Both the position numbers and the translations under genes were made by a program. The notes beneath the pieces are model-generated. The model was not told the DNA's origin. It saw nothing but the letters and a program-made list of their open reading frames with translations, and searched no databases. Below are positions 59,643-64,000 of a stretch of 64,000 nucleotides of DNA, piece by piece. The DNA is from Massilia cavernae (lineage in GTDB: Bacteria > Pseudomonadota > Gammaproteobacteria > Burkholderiales > Burkholderiaceae_D), in assembly GCF_003590855.1 (NCBI RefSeq), contig NZ_QYUP01000118.1:41597-105596 (forward strand). Direction: 5' to 3'. Within the stretch, counting starts at the first letter, position 1. Each line of letters begins with the position of its first letter.

Positions 59643-61624
59643 GGTTGCTCCTCCTTGGTTGGGGCCGCGGGGGCGGCCGGTGTTGGCGCGGGCTGCGCGG
59701 GCGCTGTCGCCGGCGCCGCATGCGGCCCGGCGGTACCGGGCTTGGGCAGGGGCTGGCCCTTCACCGCCGGGCGTTTGCCGAGCAGGTAGTAGTCCATCGC
59801 CTTGCGTGCGATCGGGGCGGCGGTGGCGGCGCCGAAGCCGGCGTTCTCGACCACCATCGCCAGCGCGATACGCGGCTTGTCGGCCGGCGCGAACGCGATG
59901 TACAGCGCATTGTCGCGGAAGCGCTCGGCGATGCGGCTGGCGTCGTACTTCTGTCCTTTCAGTCCGATCACTTGCGCGGTCCCGGTCTTGCCGGCCGAGA
60001 TGTAGGGCGTGTTGGCGAACGCGATGCGGCCGGTGCCGGTCGGCTCGGTCGTCACGCCGACCAGCGCGCGCTTGATCACCTCGATGTTCTCGGGCTTGAG
60101 CGCAACGCGCCGGCTTTCCTTGGGCACCGTCAGGGTGCGGGCGCGGGTGCCGCCGTCCTCGATGATCTTGACCAGGTGCGGCTTCATTACCACCCCGTTG
60201 TTGGCCAGGATGGCGGTCGCATGGGCCAGCTGCAGCATCGTGTAGTTGTTGAAGCCCTGGCCGATGCTGACCGAAATGGTGTCGCCGCCGACCCACTTCT
60301 GCGCCGCCCTGTTGCGCTTGAAGCGTTCGCGCTTCCATTCCTTGGACGGCAGTACGCCGGTCTTCTCATGTTCGAGGTCGATGCCGGTCTTGTCGCCGAA
60401 ACCGAACTCCTTCATGAACGCCTGGATGCCGTCGATGCCCATCTCGTTGCCGAGCTGGTAGTAGTAGGTGTCGCAGGACTCGACGATCGAGTCGTGCATG
60501 TCGACGAGTCCGTGGCCGCCCGGCTTGTCGTCGTTGAAGCGATGGCCGCCGAGGATGAAGTAGCCGGGATCGGCGATCGCCTGCGACGGCGTGCGCCTGC
60601 CCTGCTCCAGCGCCGCCAGCGCCATGAAGGGCTTGAAGGTGGAACCGGGCGGATAGGTGCCGGACAGCGGGCGGTTCATCATCGGCCGGTCTTCCGAGGT
60701 ATTGAGCTCGTTCCAGTTCTGGCTGTCGATGCCGTCGACGAACAGGTTGGGGTCGTAGCCGGGGCGCGACACATAGGCCAGCACGTCGCCGGTTTCCGGC
60801 TCGATCGCGACAAACGCGCCCTTGTACTCGCCGTACGCCTCCTCGACCACCTTCTGCAGTTCGATGTCCACCGACAGGATCAGGTTGCTGCCCGGCGTGG
60901 CCTCGGTGCGCGACAGGGTCGACACCGCGCGCCCGCCCGCGGTCTTGATGACCTTTTCGTAGCCGGTGCGCCCATGCAGGTGCGATTCGTAGCTCTTTTC
61001 CAGCCCTTCCTTGCCGATGTGGTCGGTGCCCTTGTAGTTGGCGGCATCCTCGCTGGCGTCGATCGCCTTGGCGTCCTTCTGGTTGATGCGGCCGATGTAG
61101 CCGATCACGTGCGACGCCGTCTCGCCCAGCGGATACTGGCGGAACAGGCGCGCCTGGACCTCGACGCCGGGGAAGCGGAAGCTTTGCGCCGCGAAGCGCC
61201 CCACTTCGTCGTCGGTCAGGCGGGTGCGCAGTGGCACGCTGGCGAAGCTGCGCGACTCCTCCATCAGGCGCTTGAAGCGCTTGCGGTCGCGCGGCGTGAC
61301 CTCGATCAGCGTGGACAGCTCGTCGATCACGGAATCGAGGTTGGCGCGCAGCTTGGACGGCGTGATTTCCAGTGTGTACGCGGAGTAGTTGCGCGCGAGG
61401 ACCACGCCGTTGCGGTCGACGATCAGCCCGCGGGTCGGCACGATCGGCACGATCGCGATGCGGTTGTCCTCGGCCTGCGCGGCGTAGTCGCTGTACTTGA
61501 TGACCTGGAGCCAGACGAAGCGCGCCACCAGGATGCCGAAGAAGACGAACACGATGGCCACGAACGCCGTCAGGCGCATGCGGAACCGGTGGATCTCGCG
61601 GTCGCTGTCTTTAAGCTCGGTCAT
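59639..61624 (-). CDS. mrdA: Penicillin-binding protein 2
   Basis: Elongasome transpeptidase that cross-links new lateral wall. The 661-residue protein has one N-terminal helix, a pedestal domain (FRQYPLGETASHVIGYIG), and the transpeptidase motifs: S328-T-F-K331 in PPGSTFKPF, SCD in VESCDTYYYQ, and KTG in SAGKTGTAQV. A Pro/Ala-rich tail of about 35 residues follows. It is 7 bases after mreD. Confidence 0.96.
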   Translation of the reverse strand: MTELKDSDREIHRFRMRLTAFVAIVFVFFGILVARFVWLQVIKYSDYAAQAEDNRIAIVPIVPTRGLIVDRNGVVLARNYSAYTLEITPSKLRANLDSVIDELSTLIEVTPRDRKRFKRLMEESRSFASVPLRTRLTDDEVGRFAAQSFRFPGVEVQARLFRQYPLGETASHVIGYIGRINQKDAKAIDASEDAANYKGTDHIGKEGLEKSYESHLHGRTGYEKVIKTAGGRAVSTLSRTEATPGSNLILSVDIELQKVVEEAYGEYKGAFVAIEPETGDVLAYVSRPGYDPNLFVDGIDSQNWNELNTSEDRPMMNRPLSGTYPPGSTFKPFMALAALEQGRRTPSQAIADPGYFILGGHRFNDDKPGGHGLVDMHDSIVESCDTYYYQLGNEMGIDGIQAFMKEFGFGDKTGIDLEHEKTGVLPSKEWKRERFKRNRAAQKWVGGDTISVSIGQGFNNYTMLQLAHATAILANNGVVMKPHLVKIIEDGGTRARTLTVPKESRRVALKPENIEVIKRALVGVTTEPTGTGRIAFANTPYISAGKTGTAQVIGLKGQKYDASRIAERFRDNALYIAFAPADKPRIALAMVVENAGFGAATAAPIARKAMDYYLLGKRPAVKGQPLPKPGTAGPHAAPATAPAQPAPTPAAPAAPTKEEQP

Positions 61625-61631
61625 TGCCGCT

Positions 61632-62144
61632 TCAGATCGGGCGCGTGTGATCGCGGTCGACGGCGCGCCGCTGCGGCGCCAGCAGCAGCGAGGAAATCAC
61701 TGGCCACAGCGCGATCGCGACCGCGCTTTCGACGAACTGCAGCCAGCCGGCGAACTTGCCCGAGCCGATCAGGTGCACCACCAGCTGGACCGCCTGCGCG
61801 AACAGCAGCAGCGGCAGCACGTGGATCGCCTGGGTCATCACCGGGAACCACAGCACGCGGCGATGGATCATGATGGCCAGGTAGGACAGCAAGGTGTAGG
61901 CCAGCGCGTTCTCGCCCAGCAGGGTCGCCTCGTGCACGTCCATCAGCAGGCCCATGGAGAAGGCGACGCCGATGCCGACCTTGCGCGGCTGGTGGATGCC
62001 CCAGAACACCAGCACCAGCGCCACGAAGTCGGGCACGCCGATCCACTGGCCCCAGGGCAGCAGGTTGAGCATGAAGGCGCAGGTCAGGCTGAACGCGATG
62101 AACAGCGGGCTGACCGGCAGCAGGATGTAGTGAGGACGGTTCAT
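61632..62144 (-). CDS. mreD: Rod shape-determining protein MreD
   Basis: A 170-residue integral membrane protein with about five helices (YILLPVSPLFIAFSLTCAFML onward) and the family block VLVFWGIHQPRKVGIGVAFSMGLLMDVHEATLLGE. It links MreC to the elongasome. Its ATG overlaps the mreC stop by 4 bases. Confidence 0.94.
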   Translation of the reverse strand: MNRPHYILLPVSPLFIAFSLTCAFMLNLLPWGQWIGVPDFVALVLVFWGIHQPRKVGIGVAFSMGLLMDVHEATLLGENALAYTLLSYLAIMIHRRVLWFPVMTQAIHVLPLLLFAQAVQLVVHLIGSGKFAGWLQFVESAVAIALWPVISSLLLAPQRRAVDRDHTRPI

Positions 62145-63217
62145 CGTGCGGGCGCGGCGGCGGCAGGCTGGGTGACGGGAGCTACAGGCTGGGTGGCGGG
62201 AACGGCGGCCGGCGCTCCGGCGGGCTTCTGCGCGGGCGGCAGCTGCGACGGCAGCTGCGACGGCAGCTGCGGCGGCAGCTGCGGCGGCAGCTGCGGCGCG
62301 CGCGGCGTGTCGAGCGGCGCCATCTTGGGCAGCGCGCTGCGCTTGGCCGGCGCAGGCGGCTCGGCCGGCGGGCGCGGAGGCAGCTCGGGCAGCGACATCA
62401 GGATCAGCAGGTGGCGGTTGCGGTCAAGGCCGGCGAGCGGCTGGCAGATCACGCGGCCGAAGGCGCCGGCCGCGCTGTTCTCGACCTGGACCACCTTGGC
62501 CACGGCCAAGCCGGCCGGGTAGACGCCATCCAGGCCCGAGGTGATCAGCACGTCGCCGACCTGGATGTCGGCGTTGGGAGCGATGAAGCGCAGGTCGAGC
62601 GTGCCGGCCTGGCCGCGGCCGTAGGCCACGCTGCGCAGGCCGTTGCGCAGCACCTGCACCGGAATAGCCTGCTCCTTGTCGGTCAGCAGGGTCACTTCGG
62701 AGGTGAACGGGAATACGCGCGTGACCTGGCCGACCACGCCGGCGTTGTCGATCACCGGCAGGCCGAGCGCGACGCCGTTGCGCGAGCCGCGGTCGAGCAC
62801 GATCTTGCGCGCCGACGGATCGCGCGCGTCGTACAGGATCTCGCTCAGCAGCGACTTGACGGGGACATGTTCGCGCGCGCCCATCAGCTTGCGCAAGTGG
62901 GCGTTTTCGGCCATCTGCATGCGCGCTTCCTGCATCGCCTGGGCGGTGGCAGCCTGCTGGCTCTTGAGTTCGCGCACTTCCTTCTGCAGCGCCGACAGCG
63001 ACGAAAAATAGCCGCCCATGGTGGCTACCGCTTCGCGCGGCATCAGCGCGGCCATCTGGAGGGGATACAAGGCCGCACCGGCGACCTGGCGCACGACGGC
63101 CAGCGTATGCATGCGGGCGTCGACCAGCAGCAGCACGATCGAAATGAGAGCGAATACCGTCACCTTCACCCGCGCTGGGGCGCCTTGTTTGAACAGTGGC
63201 GGTGGGCTGTATTCCAT
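62141..63217 (-). CDS. mreC: Rod shape-determining protein MreC
   Basis: A 358-residue elongasome scaffold. It has one N-terminal helix (about 18-36), a coiled coil (about 70-110, LSALQKEVRELKSQQAATAQAM), then the MreC beta domains (VLDRGSRNGVALGLPVIDNAGVVGQV, SGLDGVYPAGLAVAKV). The last 80 residues are a Pro/Gln/Ala-rich tail with tandem QLPP/QLPS repeats, longer than in E. coli MreC. Confidence 0.95.
   Translation of the reverse strand: MEYSPPPLFKQGAPARVKVTVFALISIVLLLVDARMHTLAVVRQVAGAALYPLQMAALMPREAVATMGGYFSSLSALQKEVRELKSQQAATAQAMQEARMQMAENAHLRKLMGAREHVPVKSLLSEILYDARDPSARKIVLDRGSRNGVALGLPVIDNAGVVGQVTRVFPFTSEVTLLTDKEQAIPVQVLRNGLRSVAYGRGQAGTLDLRFIAPNADIQVGDVLITSGLDGVYPAGLAVAKVVQVENSAAGAFGRVICQPLAGLDRNRHLLILMSLPELPPRPPAEPPAPAKRSALPKMAPLDTPRAPQLPPQLPPQLPSQLPSQLPPAQKPAGAPAAVPATQPVAPVTQPAAAAPAR
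62238..62297. repeat. 12-bp tandem repeat in the mreC tail
   Basis: Five in-frame copies of GGCAGCTGCG(A/G)C encode alternating QLPP and QLPS tetrapeptides. This region is prone to copy-number change. Confidence 0.9.
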
Positions 63218-63258
63218 GACTTTCAGTATTGATGACGGCGGGTCGCGCCGGGATCACC

Positions 63259-63280
63259 GTGCGGGGCCGCAGCCCCGCAC
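63259..63280. other. GC hairpin between mreB and mreC
   Basis: GTGCGGGGC-CGCA-GCCCCGCAC is a perfect 9-pair stem in the 133-base gap. It has no T tract and lies 71 bases after the mreB stop on the minus strand. It may adjust the high mreB to low mreC expression ratio. Confidence 0.5.
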
Positions 63281-63350
63281 ACAAACGCGCCGCCCTGCTG
63301 TGGCAAGGCGGCTGGCGGCATCCGCGGTGGCGGGCGCCGCGGCGTTACGA

Positions 63351-64000
<650 letters not shown>

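Noticed and set aside
62238..62297. A possible short CRISPR-like array
   Set aside because: The repeats are contiguous 12-mers without spacers and lie in frame inside mreC.

Overview
The window is a chromosomal segment of a GC-rich betaproteobacterium. It is most likely Burkholderiales, family Oxalobacteraceae (Massilia/Telluria/Duganella type). This rests on gene order and protein families read by eye: ruvCAB next to purH-fis-dusB, tyrS-M23 peptidase-anmK-erpA-bactofilin-argC-rpsI-rplM, dprA-smg-topB divergent from def-fmt, rsmB-DUF4390-NtrY-type kinase, mreBCD-mrdA-rodA-rlpA, and a small DUF3567 (BTH_I0359-type) protein. No rRNA, tRNA or CRISPR was seen. Nearly all of the window is dense housekeeping sequence with short gaps and many 4-bp ATGA overlaps.

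Layout. 1-4.4 kb: valS (cut by the left edge and carrying an apparent 1-base deletion), yaiI, a small membrane protein and a secreted SnoaL-like protein. 4.4-12.4 kb, minus strand: ruvCAB behind a well-formed LexA box, purH, fis-dusB, then tyrS-dtd-histidine phosphatase. 12.6-18.3 kb: envelope peptidase, anmK, erpA, bactofilin, argC, a cluster of GGGGTCAGACC palindromes, and rpsI-rplM. 18.6-30 kb is the most accessory part: a secreted alpha/beta hydrolase, a hairpin-rich remnant of an IS200/IS605-type element, a NatAB-like ABC exporter, an OsmC-like protein, coq7, an unknown protein, a stand-alone Rieske protein, and a three-gene set. That set is an ABC ATPase, a permease fused to an M1 metallopeptidase, and a periplasmic His-rich protein.

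30-38.5 kb: a ParE/RelE-type toxin-antitoxin pair, topB-smg-dprA-LysM protein, def-fmt, and an orphan BrnA-type antitoxin with repeat operators upstream. 38.8-51.3 kb: full-length cobalamin-dependent metH, a GNAT acetyltransferase, an EAL-HDOD protein, a class II amidotransferase, DUF3567, and the rsmB-DUF4390-NtrY-response regulator-CobW-like cluster. 51.5-57.5 kb: argS-SPOR-dsbA-SDR-birA-coaX-SPOR. 57.5-64 kb: the elongasome genes mreB(partial)CD-mrdA-rodA-rlpA, which together build the lateral cell wall of a rod.

The best candidates for something less described are the ATPase / permease-M1 peptidase fusion / His-rich periplasmic protein set (24.9-30.0 kb) and the folded mobile-element remnant at 20.04-20.36 kb, which now supplies the ribosome-binding site of an ABC transporter gene. 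Also notable are the GGGGTCAGACC palindrome cluster at 17.2-17.4 kb, the AT-rich patch inside valS, and the orphan BrnA with its operator array.
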